From contig JAWZYU010000011.1 in NCBI GenBank assembly GCA_038380435.1, positions 74,211,501-74,275,500 of the forward strand: 64,000 nucleotides of DNA. The letters run 5' to 3'. The DNA is from Ryuthela nishihirai. Lineage: Eukaryota; Arthropoda; Arachnida; Araneae; Heptathelidae. Shown here piece after piece: positions 34,501 through 44,921 of this stretch; the first letter of the stretch is position 1; each line of letters opens with the position of its first letter. Below the pieces are notes generated by a model, which was not told where the DNA came from, searched no databases, and saw only the letters and a program-made list of their open reading frames with translations. Made by a program: the position numbers and the translations under genes.

Positions 34501-35097
34501 ATGTAACAGATACTGGTGATGTGCGGCATGAGATTAACAGACGAATAGGTATTGCTGCTGGGACTTTTAAGAATCTACGGAGATTGTGGAAAAATAGGCG
34601 TATACATCTAAAGACTAAAATTAGGCTGTATAATAGTTTGGTTCTTTCTAGGGTTAGTTATGGTAGTGAAACTTGGACGCTGTGTAAACAAGATAACAGG
34701 AAACTAGATGCTTTTGATTCCAGATGCTTACGCAGTATCTTGGGCATTAGGTGGTTCAACTTTGTAACTAATGATGAGGTTAGGCAAAGGAGTTTGCAAC
34801 CTCGTTTAAGCAGCATATTGTGCAGAGAGAGACTCCGTTGGTTTGGCCATGTTGCCCGTATGAATAATTATAGATTGGCGAATAGGGTTATGAACAGTGT
34901 GCTTAAAGGCCTCAGAAAGAAGGGGAGACCTAGGATGCGGTGAGCAGACAATGTCAAACAGGACCTTGTTAGAATTGGTGTGCAGTGGCCGGATGCAACA
35001 GATGTAGCTCAGGATAGAGTTGCTTGGAGAACTAAATTGCACGGTCTGGTTGGACCTGCGTAGCCCATGGCTGCTTGAGGATGATGATGATATGTTT
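31501..35097 (+). mobile_element. RTE-like LINE copy 2, nearly complete (3.6 kb)
   Basis: The boundaries are set by the split AT-rich repeat: left flank GTTTTATTTTAATA to 31500, right flank TTTATTTCGAGTCATGTAG from about 35094. Copy 3 of that repeat (about 54330-54360) is uninterrupted there. A ~550-bp 5' leader precedes one ORF at 32052-35063. The 3' end reads CATGGCTGCTTGAGG and a (GAT)n tail, as in RTE-type LINEs. This is the best-preserved of the seven copies or fragments in the window. Confidence 0.92.
32052..35063 (+). pseudogene. LINE endonuclease-reverse transcriptase, two nonsense codons
   Basis: This single protein nicks target DNA and reverse-transcribes the LINE RNA there. The Met at 32052 starts an open frame of 766 codons. 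The apurinic-type endonuclease spans about residues 45-300: GSWNVRTL, LGLQETRW, LVLGDFNAKVG, GSDHCLV. Reverse transcriptase spans about residues 510-760: KSPGVDEITTEML, FVDFKKAFDSVDR (~645), GVRQGCILSPFLFSL and YADD (748-751). A C-terminal region follows: YGSETWTLCKQDNRKLD, RCLRSILG, RERLRWFGHVARM. TGA at 34350-34352 stands where sister copies have Gln or Arg. TGA at 34941-34943 stands where copy 1 has Trp. The frame is otherwise continuous to TAG at 35061-35063 (about 1003 codons). Proteins of this type are often annotated as craniofacial development protein 2-like. Confidence 0.93.
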
Positions 35098-36640
35098 ATT
35101 TCGAGTCATGTAGTAAAAAAATGCATCTGACAACAAAAATAAAAATTTATTTAAAAAAAACTAAAATCAGTTATTACAATGCACATGAATAGAATGACTA
35201 TTATATTTCTGAATAACAAAAAAAATTACTTTTTTGGTTTTAAGTAAATATTTTTCTTGCTTTGTACCTATTTCTCAGTACTATACTTTAAGAAAATTCC
35301 AGGCTTTTAGCCAATTGTGCTGAGTCACATAAACAATTCAACTTTAGAATTTAAAAAAAAAATAACCAATCAATGGAAATAGGTCATGTTAAATACCAAA
35401 TTAAACAGGATTTAATTGTGAATTTTATGAAAATGAATAATATAAATAAAATTACAAGCATATTGATTTTAATAAGCTTTTTTCAATGTGATATGGTGAA
35501 AAAAAGATCACACTATACAATTAAGGCTTCATTTTGGAAAACCAGATGAATAAAAATACTTAAATTATATAATTGAAATCAATCCAAAATGAATGCACAG
35601 TATTCCCTGTTAAGAAACATTAATAGATTCTGAAAAAAATTCATCGCCGCCACGGCGGGAATCGAACCCGCATCTCTCCAGATTCATGCCAGAGTGTGCT
35701 AACCATTGCACCACGCATCGGACAACGAATATTTTCAGAATATGACCTTATAAATCTTCTTCCTGAGACGTGGCTGAGACAGCGCCATTTATACTCAAGG
35801 AGATGCAACGTTTTCAGTCGTTGCATTTGATTATCAGATGTTAATGAGAAGGTCGCTAACGCTACCGCGTTAAATATATAATTAAAATCAATCCAAAGTG
35901 AATGCACAGTATTCCCTGTTAAGAAACATTAATTAATAGATTCTGAAAAAAATTCATCGCCGCCATGGCAGGAATCGAACCCTCATCTCTCCAGATTCAT
36001 GCCAGAGTGCGCTAACCATTGCACCACGCGTCAGACAACGAATCGCGGTAGCGTTAGCGACCTTCTCATTAACATCTGATAATCAAATGCAACAACTGAA
36101 AACGTTGCATTTCCTTGAGTATAGATGGCGCTGTCTCAGTCACGTCTCAGGAAGAAGATTTATAAGGTCATATTCTGAAAATATTCATTGTCTGACGCGT
36201 GGTGCAATGGTTAGCGTGCTCTGGCATGAATCTGGAGAGATGCGAGTTCGATTCCCGCCGTGGCGGCGATGAATTTTTTTCAGAATCTATTACTTAAATT
36301 ATATATTTATCGAAAGGAAATTTCCTCCTGCATAATATAATATTCAACCTGAAATATGATTTTTATTTCTTTTAATGATTCTTTTCAGTATTGTATATTT
36401 TAAACACTGCCAGTGTTATACTACGTGAGTTGGACTTGTCACATTCACGGGATTTTCTGAACTGGTTATGAAATAGAAAAAAACTTCCTTGGCTGCTTTT
36501 TCTGCTAAAAATTATGAATTTTTTTCTTTGAATGTTGAAGTTTGGCAATCTTGGCTAAGTGCAGAAAGGTTTGTGTCAATAAAAACATTCAATATAAACA
36601 TAAAAACTCATAATTTTTAAAAAATTAGATTTTTCTAGGG
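35097..36640. repeat. AT-rich dispersed repeat, copy 2, right part
   Basis: It resumes the repeat split by the LINE: CATGTAGTAAAAAAATGCAT, AATGCACATGAATAGAA and TATTTCTGAATAA are shared with copy 3 (54355-54480). It is interrupted by the tRNA-like cluster 35572-36291. A (G)n run near 36641 marks its approximate end. Confidence 0.75.
35572..36291. mobile_element. Cluster of three tRNA-like SINE units, tandem and head-to-head
   Basis: The block is flanked by an exact 14-bp direct repeat, ACTTAAATTATATA (35558-35571 and 36292-36305). Inside are a full unit on the reverse strand (about 35572-35870), a partial reverse unit (about 35880-36048) and a forward unit (36049-36291). Each unit has an A-box-like TGGTGCAATGGTTAGC and a B-box-like GGTTCGATTCCC (Arg-like D arm), then GCGGCGATGAATTTTTTTC. 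The inner piece starts CGCGGTAGCGTTAGCGACC. The anticodon arm does not pair properly, so these are not working tRNA genes. The last two units form a ~110-bp-arm palindrome. Confidence 0.82.
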
Positions 36641-36689
36641 GGGGGGGGGGGGTGAAACTTTCTATGTGAGTTTAGCAGAGGGGATGCCT

Positions 36690-37575
36690 TCCCGAAATTG
36701 CCCTTCCACATGATGGCTGATTTCTGTAGCAAGGAAGTCTATTTTGCTTCCATATCCAAGACATTCATTTTCAGAAAACTGTAAAAGCTCTTTTTTACTA
36801 AGAAAACAAGAAATAATAAAAGAAAAATTATGTATAACCTAATGGAATGTTAAACAAAATATCTGCAACAACTTTTAAGCCTGCCTCTGATCTAGCCTAA
36901 CTCGGAAAGATCGATAAATCAGCCTATCGAAAGATCGCTAACTAACAGAAGTAAATCTACAGAAATTAATTTGCTTCCATTGCTTCCATATCCAAGACCT
37001 CATTTATTTTCAGAAAATGATATTAGATCAAAGTTTTACTGGAAAAGTAATAAGTAATAAAATAAAAATTAACACATAGTCTAATGTGATGTTAAAATAT
37101 CCACAGCAACAAGTTGTAGGCCGGCCATACAATGTAGCATAACTATGAAAAAATTAATACTTAATTATCAGCCAAAAGATTGCTAATTTCCAAAAATAAA
37201 CTACTGAAATGAAAACTAAGGTTTAAATATAAAAAAAAGTAAATACTAACTTTACAAAGGGTATCCAATATGCTGGACCAAAACTGTAAACAATACTTAT
37301 GGCACATGCAACAGAGATTGCATGTGTTAGCCATCTGCATCTTGTTTGCCTCGTGAAGCATAACTAATTAAATGCAGCTGCAACCAGAATTTCTAAGAAG
37401 GATGTAGTTACTTCCAGTATTGATTTTAAGGTAGGAAAGATGCATAGAATGCTGGGAAAAATGATTAAATAACTTGGGAATACTGAAATAGGTTTATGAC
37501 AGAAAAGAGTGTACGTATTTTGTAATTACTTCCAAAATGCATTGTTTTTGAAAATAGCAATTTGTTTTGTTAATT
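36690..37575. repeat. Dispersed repeat family R2, unit 1
   Basis: Blocks such as AAATTAACACATAGTCTAATG, GTAGCATAACTATG and GTATTTTGTAATTACTTCC recur in order at 39180-39425 and 40373-40800. Within this unit a ~280-bp segment is itself repeated (GCTTCCATATCCAAGAC at about 36750 and 36985). It is non-coding. Confidence 0.6.
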
Positions 37576-37984
37576 TTTAGGAGATTTTTGGAAATCTAAA
37601 GAAAAATTTGTTGATAATAGTTCAAATCAAACTTGTGAGCTTAAATCAGAAGGTTGCTTCAGCAAATAGGAATGTTAATAAGCAAATTGGCAATACCGTT
37701 TAGTACTTCTAAGAAATGGCAATCAACTGGCTTTATCAAATTATTTATATTGTAATTTAATAAAATATACATGAAATTAAAAAACAAAGTGCTATATTTG
37801 AAGCCTGAATTATATATTTTTATAAGTTATATATATATATAAAAGTTAAAACAGCAATTTTTATTTTTAAAAAATCGATTTTTTTTGTTGTACTCAAAAT
37901 GGGTATATATATCCGTGGCCTCTCAATTCAGATTCTCCGAATGTATACAGACAATGTGGACATTGAGAGGGTTAAATCATATGT
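37576..37984. other. AT-rich non-coding stretch
   Basis: Nothing is recognised besides a (TA)n run near 37830-37842. Confidence 0.5.
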
Positions 37985-39175
37985 AAAAAGTTGAAGATAT
38001 TCAGGAAAGTAAGCACTACCACAATCTATAACCTTTTCCCAACAAAATACAAGTTTGGGAGTTCTATCAGAGTAGCATTTACAAAGTTTAAAAGCGAAGA
38101 AAACATCCAACTCCATTTCCAGTGCTTTTTGGTATCGAAATTGTCAGTTGCACTTATGATTGTCCAGCACCAAGAAATGATAGTAGTCAGATGGCACGAT
38201 GTCTGGGGAATACAGAGGGTGGGGTAGAATATTCCAACTAAGGCTTTGGAACTTGTTTTGAGTTACTCGTGCTGTATGAGGGTGAGCATTGTCCAGAAGG
38301 ACCACAGTGCCTTTGTAATGAACAGATGCAAGCTGTTTTTGGAGCAGTGCATCTGCAATTCATTGTAGCTGTGCTGAGTGGCATTTGCAGTGATTGTTTG
38401 ACCAGTGGCAAGAAGCTCATAATGTACAATACCAGCTGTAGTCCACCAGACACATAAAAAAAATTTTGTTGGTGGATCCTAGGATTTAGTGTGTGCAGTA
38501 CAGGTTCCCTGGATGACAATCAATAGTACAAACATTTGGTGTTGTTATAGACAATCCATTTTTTTTTATCACATAACAACCTGCCCAAAAATGGTTCATT
38601 CTCCTAGCATAAATGCAGTGACAAGCATATTGTAAGCCACTGGAGTTTGTTATCAGCAGCCATTTCCTCAGCTTCCAGACTTTTCGTAGGTGATGTAAAC
38701 AAATGGTTTTGTCAATTTCACCGAACCTTTCTGCAAGCTCTTGGCACATTTTGATGTGAATTAAAATCGATGCTGGCCTTCAGTTCATTGTCATCAATGA
38801 TGGTTGGTCTTCCCTCATGGGGTACATCTTCAAGTGTCTCATCACCTGACACAAATTTTCTGAACCACTTTTGGGCTATCCATTCACTTACTGTAAAAGG
38901 AAGAAGGAGGAAAAGTCCAAATGTCGTACATATCTTCTGGGCTGCTTGTGCTGCTGAGTTCCCAGTTTAAACTCATAAAGTAAGCATGCTCAAATAACTG
39001 TATTTGACTCAGACATGTTTTTTTCACCCCAATTTTATCCAACTGCTTTTCATGCTTGTTGCACATCAACTGACTCAGCATTCCACATGCTTTCGACTTT
39101 GTATCAATGTGTGTGCACCACTTGCAATTGTGCTTACGTACTTCTCATTGGAATGATAACACTGAAAACCGCATA
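37985..39175 (-). pseudogene. Mariner transposase relic, reverse, different subfamily
   Basis: On the reverse strand, from right to left: FKLGTQ/SAAQAARxICTTFGL, TVSEWIAQKWFRKFVSGDET, LEDVPHEGRPTIIDDNELKA (DNA-binding half), VCWTT-like/WWTTAGIVHYELL and LLDNAHPHTARVTQNKFQSL (second Asp). Then comes HPLYSPDIVPSDYYHF (third Asp). The D-to-D spacing fits the DD34D pattern of mariners. Several frameshifts are present. It is clearly a different mariner from M1-M3. It interrupts the R2 repeats; ends were not located. Confidence 0.85.
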
Positions 39176-39179
39176 AACT

Positions 39180-39427
39180 TATTTGGTTACCTGATAATAA
39201 AAAAAATTAACATGTAACCTAATGCGATGCTGAAAGTTTTAAGCTGACTATCATCATAACCAGCAATGTATCATAACTCTAAAAGATCAATAATGACATA
39301 TATGGGAATAAAATCAATAAATTGATAGAAGAAGAAAAAAACATTGTAAGCCAGCCATTATCACAACCAGCGATATATCATAACTCTGAAAGATCGATAC
39401 GTATAAATCTGTTGAAATAAATTAAGA
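39180..39427. repeat. Dispersed repeat family R2, unit 2, left part
   Basis: TTAACATGTAACCTAATGCG, CCAGCAATGTATCATAACTC and a second internal repeat of the same (CCAGCGATATATCATAACTC) match 36830-37160. It is interrupted by the giant hairpin at 39428-40372. Confidence 0.6.
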
Positions 39428-40372
39428 GAAAATTACTCTATAAGCACTCTAGATGCTGTACTATAGTAGCATGGTATTGCGAAAAAATAATCGGCTCATT
39501 GACACCTAATGGAGTAACTGATAGTCGTATATTGGTGTGGTGAAGGTCAGGTTAATTAGTCTTACCTGCATTGACTTTGTTACTGATTTCTTTTCGAGAT
39601 AGCCTCGTCAGTTGTACTTGGAGGAAAAGTCCAGATTTTGTTCTGTTCCTCATGGGAGCTAGTGCTTTCACAGGTCTGGTGTTGCTGCTTCTTATTGGGA
39701 ACTGAGAGTTCTTTTATGCTGTGGTGTTATTAATAAGCATTCTGCTGCCTGAGTAGTAGTTGCTGTAGCATGAATTACTGGGTGTCAGAGAAATCTGAAC
39801 TTCATGCTCCTGTTAGTGCTCTGCACTGATTGCTTACCCAAGTACTTGTGATTAGGCATTGCTATGCATTTCGTGCCATCTGTTTTGGCATGTTGTCAGG
39901 CAAGCACTGTCTGTGGCAATGGGATGTATTGCCACCAAATCACAAGTATCTTGTGTAAACAACTGGCCAGCACACTAATAGGAATGCAAAGTATAGAGTC
40001 CTCTTACACTCAGTTGTTCATGTCACCGCAACTATCACCGAGGCATCCTAGTGCTTAGTAATAATACCATGGCACAAAAGAACTCTGTCACCAATTAGTG
40101 AGAAACAGTATCACTAGACCTGTAAAAGCACCAACTCCTGTGAGGAACATAAATAATCCAAACTTTTCCTCCATGTACAACTGAAGAGGTTATCTCAACA
40201 AGAATGCAGTAGCAAAGTAAATGCAGGTATGACTAATTAACCTGACTTCACAGCACCAATATATAACTATCAGTTATTCCATTAGTTGTCAATGAGCTGA
40301 ATTTTTTCAACTATACCACATGATTAGTACAGCACTTACAATGTTTATAAGAGTAATTTCCTCCTAATTTCA
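39428..40372. mobile_element. Giant near-complete hairpin element (~945 bp)
   Basis: The left arm (about 39428-39875) and right arm (about 39925-40372) are inverted copies over essentially their whole length. Examples, left versus right read on the reverse strand: GGCTCATTGACACCTAATGG / AGCTCATTGACAACTAATGG, AGTTGTACTTGGAGGAAAAG / AGTTGTACATGGAGGAAAAG, AAGTACTTGTGATTAGG / AGATACTTGTGATTTGG. Arms differ at roughly one base in eight by eye, and the spacer is about 50 bp. There is no protein frame. It sits inside repeat R2. A foldback/long-TIR transposon is the likeliest explanation; a hairpin-RNA locus is an alternative. Confidence 0.85.
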
Positions 40373-40812
40373 TTCTGCACACTGTCTATACTTTCGATTT
40401 TTAACTATTGAAATAAAATCATATTAGATCTATAGAAATTAAAATGAAGATTTAATTATAAAAGTACAAATAAAGTACTAACTGAATTGAAAAGTAATCC
40501 AATGTTGATGACTCTGTATGCAGCTCATTGTGCACACATGTAGACACTTGTTAATAATTACTGCCATCTGTGTCTTCCTGGACTGTGAACTAGTTTACTA
40601 GCAATATTGCACAAACATATTGTCATTAATTATGGTTTTGGTTTCAGTAGCAGGAGAGCATAGGTAAATGCTGGGATGAATGATAAAATAATTCTATGCT
40701 TATTGAAATAGTTTTTTATAGCAGAAAAGGGAGCATAAAGAAAAATAGAGGTAAGTATTTCACAATCGCTTCAAAATCCTCCAATTTTGGAAGCGATTGT
40801 GAAATACCCACT
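40373..40812. repeat. Dispersed repeat family R2, unit 2, right part
   Basis: It resumes after the hairpin and parallels 37160-37560: AAAGTACTAACTGAATTG, GCCATCTGTGTCTTCCTGG and GTAAGTATTTCACAATCGC. It ends in the palindrome 40757-40805, at the junction with LINE copy 3. Confidence 0.55.
40757..40805. repeat. Near-perfect 21-bp palindrome at repeat/LINE junction
   Basis: ATTTCACAATCGCTTCAAAAT, a short loop, then its reverse complement with one extra base. R2 unit 1 (near 37520) has only the left arm. Confidence 0.85.
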
Positions 40813-41535
40813 GTATTCTTGGTCTCCCCCTCTTTCTGAGGCCTTTAGGCACACTGTTCATAACCCTATTCGCCAATCTATAATTATCCATGCGGGCAAC
40901 ATGGCTAAACCAACGGAATCTCTTTGCACAATATGCTGCTTAAAGGAGGTTGCCGACTCCTTTGCCTACCTCATTATTAGTTACAAGTTGAACCACCTAA
41001 TTCCCAAGATACTGCATAAGCATGTAGAATCAAAAGCACCTAGTTTCCCTGTTATCTTGTTTACAAAGCATTCAAGTTTCATTACCATAACTTTCCCTAG
41101 AAAGAATCGAACTATTTTTCAGTCTAATTTTAGTCTTTAGGTGTATACACCTTTAAGAAATGGCTACTTTTATCTCAGAGGCATGACTTTTATGAAAATT
41201 TGTTGCCCTGTGCAATCAATCATATTCTTATTCAGCCCATCAGGTGAAACCCATGTGTACTTATGTATGTCACGGTGTTTGTAATAAGTGTTAGTTAATC
41301 TGAAACCATTGAGTTTACTTACCTGTAGGAGATGTTGCCCATTGCCATTGCAGCTACCAATACCAAAAGGGCCTATTACTCCTCCCCAAAGGTCAGAGTC
41401 AGTACCAACTTTGGCATTGAAGTCACCTAAGACAAGGGTAATATCTCCTTTCTTGACAGAATTCAAAATATCGTAAAGTTGTCCGAAAATCCTATCCTTC
41501 TCATCCTCATCAGCATCCTCGGTGGGGGAGTCAAC
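40813..41535 (-). mobile_element. RTE-like LINE copy 3, reverse, internally deleted
   Basis: 40813-41150 matches the C-terminal region of copy 2 (GGTCTCCCCCTCTTTCTGAG, reverse). 41213-41535 matches the endonuclease region (reverse reading VKKGDITLVLGDFNAKVG and KYTWVSPDGL). About 1.8 kb of LINE between them is missing, and a 62-bp transposon end (41151-41212) occupies the gap. The LINE tail is also absent. Confidence 0.9.
41151..41212 (+). mobile_element. Solo right end of the CACTG transposon
   Basis: CTTTAAGAAATGGCTACTTT through TTGTTGCCCTGTG matches the last ~62 bp of the element at 15655-17960 (about 17899-17960) with only a few substitutions. Its outer end directly abuts LINE sequence; the inner side is a deletion junction. 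Confidence 0.9.
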
Positions 41536-41615
41536 ATTGTCCTTTCACACAAAGGAGAACAAATGAATATTTATTCAAAGAATTCAAAGAAATATACAAA
41601 ACTTATACATATATA

Positions 41616-42880
41616 CGGGGGTTTATCAAAATAATGGAAACACAGATGGTGTCTGGAGTACACGTAATGCACTGTATACATATCACAGGGATGACGTCAC
41701 CCACGATGTGAAGTATATAAAGGAGAAAAGTACAATATTGGCTATCATGTAGCAGTGCTACAGGGGCAGATGAAACAGCTGTTGTGGTGTAACTGTTGAC
41801 AATGTCAGATCTCAGCATGATAATTGGTGCTTGTCTTCCAGGGGCTTCAGTAACCATGGGGTGAACCTATAATGGCAGAAATAGTAAGTGTAAAACAAGG
41901 AACTGTATCAAAGATTATGACTACCTATCGAAAATGACAGGGCGTTGGCTCCAAATATGCAAATTGTGGAAGTCATATGAAGTTGTCAGATAGGGATAGG
42001 CGAACCTTGGCATAGATTCTGCAAAGGAAACACAAGACCATGGCACCGCAAATAGCAACAGAGTAGAACACCAGTTGGAATGATCCCGTTTTTGTTATAA
42101 CAGTTCATCAGGAACTTCATCATGCCAGTATTTATGGCCATGCTGTAATCCACAAACCTCTTGATTACCAACATCAATGCAACAAAACGTGTAAGGTGGT
42201 GCAAAGCACATAAAAACTGGGATACTAAAGACTGGCAGCGTGTTTCTGGTTTGATGAATCGTGCTACACATTGTTTCCTACCACTGGCAGAGTGTACATC
42301 TGGCAAAAACCTGCAGAAGTGTACCACTCTGACTTATCCGTTGTTTGGTTCCAACTGTGAAGCATGGAGGTGGATCTCTGATGGGGTGCCATATCATGGC
42401 ATTCCTTAGGCCATTAGTTATTCTGCAGGGTCGTGTCATATCCTCAACGTGTGAATCTATTCTTGGTGAGCACCTGCACCCAATGTTGTGGGCATTGTTA
42501 ACCATTGACAGCCCCTGGTTTCAAGCAGATATTGCACCCTTGCATTGTGCTAAACATGTCAAGTTGTGGTTTGCAGAGCATGAGGATGAGGTACAGCAGC
42601 CACCTTAATCTCCAGACCTCAATATTATTAACATTTGTGGGAATATCTGAAGCATAAGGTAAAATCCCACTTTCCACCTCCAACATCACTGGCATAGTTG
42701 GGCGATATTTTACAGGAAGAATGGTCCCCCTGTTTTGGCATATTTGGCAGAAATTGAACTATTTCTATGAACACATTTAAATAAGAATGTAAATATAAGG
42801 GAGAGGTTCGTTATTGTTTAATTATTGAAATGTCTCTCCGATCCAATAAGATGGGTAGTTTCATTATTTGTCTTCTATTT
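41616..42880 (+). mobile_element. Tc1-like transposon, decayed
   Basis: The left end CGGGGGTTTATCAAAATAATGG is typical of a Tc1 group. A much-degraded inverse (TTTCATTATTTGTC..TTTTGG) is near 42855-42883. Transposase pieces are RVRWCKAHKNWDTKDWQRV (42188), VPTVKHGGGSL (42345), HPMLWALLTIDSPWFQADIA (second Asp, 42474) and PPxSPDLNII-like sequence (42600). There are multiple frameshifts, so it is dead. Confidence 0.82.
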
Positions 42881-43198
42881 TGGAAGAATTTAATTAGTGA
42901 CAAAATATGAAATGATATCATGAAAGATCCAAAAACCCTTTTTTTTTTTCAATAATTTTAGATTCCACATCAATCATATTGACCAATTGATTACAATAAT
43001 TCAAATATTGGTAAATTAGATAAAAATCTTTCCCATAACTTCGTATACCAGGAAAAATTTAGAAATAGTTGTGCTGGAATATCTTTAAAATAAATATTAA
43101 TAATTGTAAGGGTCAAAGTTACAACAATGAGTAGATTGTTTATGAAGGTAAATGGCTCATTTGGCAGCAAGCCTGATGACTACAGGTATAGTAGATTC
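42881..43198. other. AT-rich non-coding stretch
   Basis: Nothing is recognised. Confidence 0.5.
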
Positions 43199-43498
43199 AA
43201 AGTAAAGTAATTTAATTCTCTATGACACTGTTAAATGTTTTTAAGCACTTCGACACATGGACTATGCTATCAAGTATCAATAATTATTAAAGAGAGAGTT
43301 ACGTACCATGCCGTAGAGGATGGGAAGTAACAGGAGTTTCTTGGAATGCTTTTGGTGAGGAATTTAAAATTCGACGTTCTTGTCGGCAAGTGATGTCTCA
43401 GTGGAGATTAAAACAATGATGACTGCTGCCAATGGTCTACCCGCATTGACAAATGAAATAACCATTTATACTTTTGATAGCATAGAGTGCTTAAAAAA

Positions 43499-43556
43499 AA
43501 GTCAGATCCATGACGTGCATTTCGCGTCGTTCCTATCGGCGCTTCATCAGGTGGGA
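43499..43556 (-). ncRNA. Hammerhead-ribozyme-like motif
   Basis: On the reverse strand, the core CTGATGA (43550-43544) is followed by a stem-forming GCG...CGC segment. Then come GAAA (43523-43520), a short ATGCACG loop and the cleavage-type triplet GTC (43514-43512). This order, CUGAUGA-helix II-GAAA-short helix III-GUC, matches the minimal hammerheads known in Penelope-like elements. Helix I pairing is poor here, so activity is doubtful. Confidence 0.62.
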
Positions 43557-44082
43557 AGTGAGGAACTTATTGCAGGAGAGGTGGTTGGTGAATGCGGGGG
43601 AGGGGTGGGTGCCATAAATTGACATGTCAGTAGTTCAGCTTCGAGAGTCGGAGTGCAGAAATGCGGGTGGCAGTAATGCGATCTGCATGTAACGGAGGTT
43701 GGGAGAGGGTGTGGGATTATGGGAAATCACCAAGATCTGTGTATGTCGAGGGAAGCATCACTATTTGTGGGTAGTAATTCATATTTATAATGAGTGGGGT
43801 ACTTTTAGTGAATTAATAAATTTCGTAAACTGAAATTTGGGGTTAAGATAATTGTTATTGAGGATCTGAATTATGGTTTTCTTATTGGTATTATTATTGG
43901 GAGTTTTTGTGTGTGTGTGTTGGGGGGGGGGTGTACATTAATCGCCGATTTTAGGAGGTATTATGGAGGTGTTCTAAAGGGTTAGGTGGGTGTGTATTAT
44001 TGCAGGTGGCAAATGGGGATCGGCGATGAGAGAGGAGAGTGTTTAGGGGGGCGTGGAATTTCCGAGGTGTATGTTATATCCC

Positions 44083-44848
44083 TTAAGTATCACGCCATGC
44101 TGGGGGAAGGGGGACAATATCTGTGTTGCAGAGTTTGGTCAGTTTTACATTAATGAGGATATTTTCTGTGACGGCTAGTTGGAATTTGGTAGGTGGGGAT
44201 ACTATAATTTTAGCGGAGTGAAAATCAGTGGGGAGATTGTTTTCAGTGATTGCTTGAGATAGTGCGGTTTTCTGTAGTTTAATTAAGATGTTGTATTTGT
44301 GCTCTTTAAGTTGGGCGTTAAATGGGCATGAAGTTTTACCTATGTATTTGTCTTTGGGGAAGATTTTACCTGTGGGGTCATTGAGTTGAATGTAGTAAAC
44401 TCCTCCAGAGCTGGGTATATGGTTGCGATCATTTTGAATGAGTTTTGATATAGTGCGAGACATTTTAATTGGGACTTTATAATGGAAAGGTTTTAGGTTA
44501 TTTTTAACAGAGTATGTGAAATTATTGTTTATGTATGGTAGGGCTATTGTGTATTTTTGTGTTTCTTTATTTGCAGGTGTTGGAGGGTTTTGGGATTGTT
44601 TGCATTTGATTTATTTGGGAATTTTGTTGATGGTGTGTGAGGTATATCTGCCCTGTTCAGCAAGTTCAAAAATGTATTTTATTTCTTTGCTGAGTGCTTC
44701 TTGTGTATTGTAATATTTATAGGCTGTGGTAAAGTGTGAATAGAAGGTTGATAATTTGTAGTTGTTTGGGTGGGCGGAGGTGCTAGTTATGTTAGGTATG
44801 AATGTAGGTTTTCTGTATACAGATGTGTACAGTTTAGTGGAGGTACGG
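44083..44848 (-). pseudogene. Penelope-like RT C-terminus and GIY-YIG endonuclease
   Basis: These elements encode a reverse transcriptase joined to a GIY-YIG nuclease. The upstream piece (44848-44611) reads KLYTSVYRKPTFIP, HPNNYKLSTFYSHF and ELAEQGRYTSHTINKIPK, the region after the RT core. The intervening part is closed by one frameshift near 44540. The downstream piece (44463-44083) starts MSRTISKLIQND and contains SSGGVYYIQL, DKYIGKTSCPFNAQLKEH and a C-terminal domain. GVYYI...YIGKT is the GIY-YIG signature with the following basic and acidic positions. The RT catalytic core is missing through 5' truncation. Confidence 0.85.
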
Positions 44849-44921
44849 TGTAAATTGTGCAATGTGGTTGGACCTCCATAGCCAATGGCTGCTTGAGGAG
44901 GAGGAGGATAGTGGTTCTCTT
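44849..44921 (+). repeat. RTE-like LINE 3'-end fragment
   Basis: GTTGGACCTCCATAGCCAATGG and GCTGCTTGAGGAGGAGG match the 3' ends of LINE copies at 35050 and 48600. The shared ATAGTxGTTCTCTTGT after the tail is also found at 48645. Confidence 0.82.

Noticed and set aside
35641..35720. tRNA-Arg-like gene
   Set aside because: The D and T arms look right but the anticodon arm and acceptor do not pair, and the unit is repeated three times with shared flanks.
36641..36655. Poly-G run, considered as a G-quadruplex regulator
   Set aside because: A single homopolymer run at a repeat edge with no promoter or gene context.
37985..38227. Open + strand frame of 78 codons
   Set aside because: It is the opposite strand of a mariner transposase relic.
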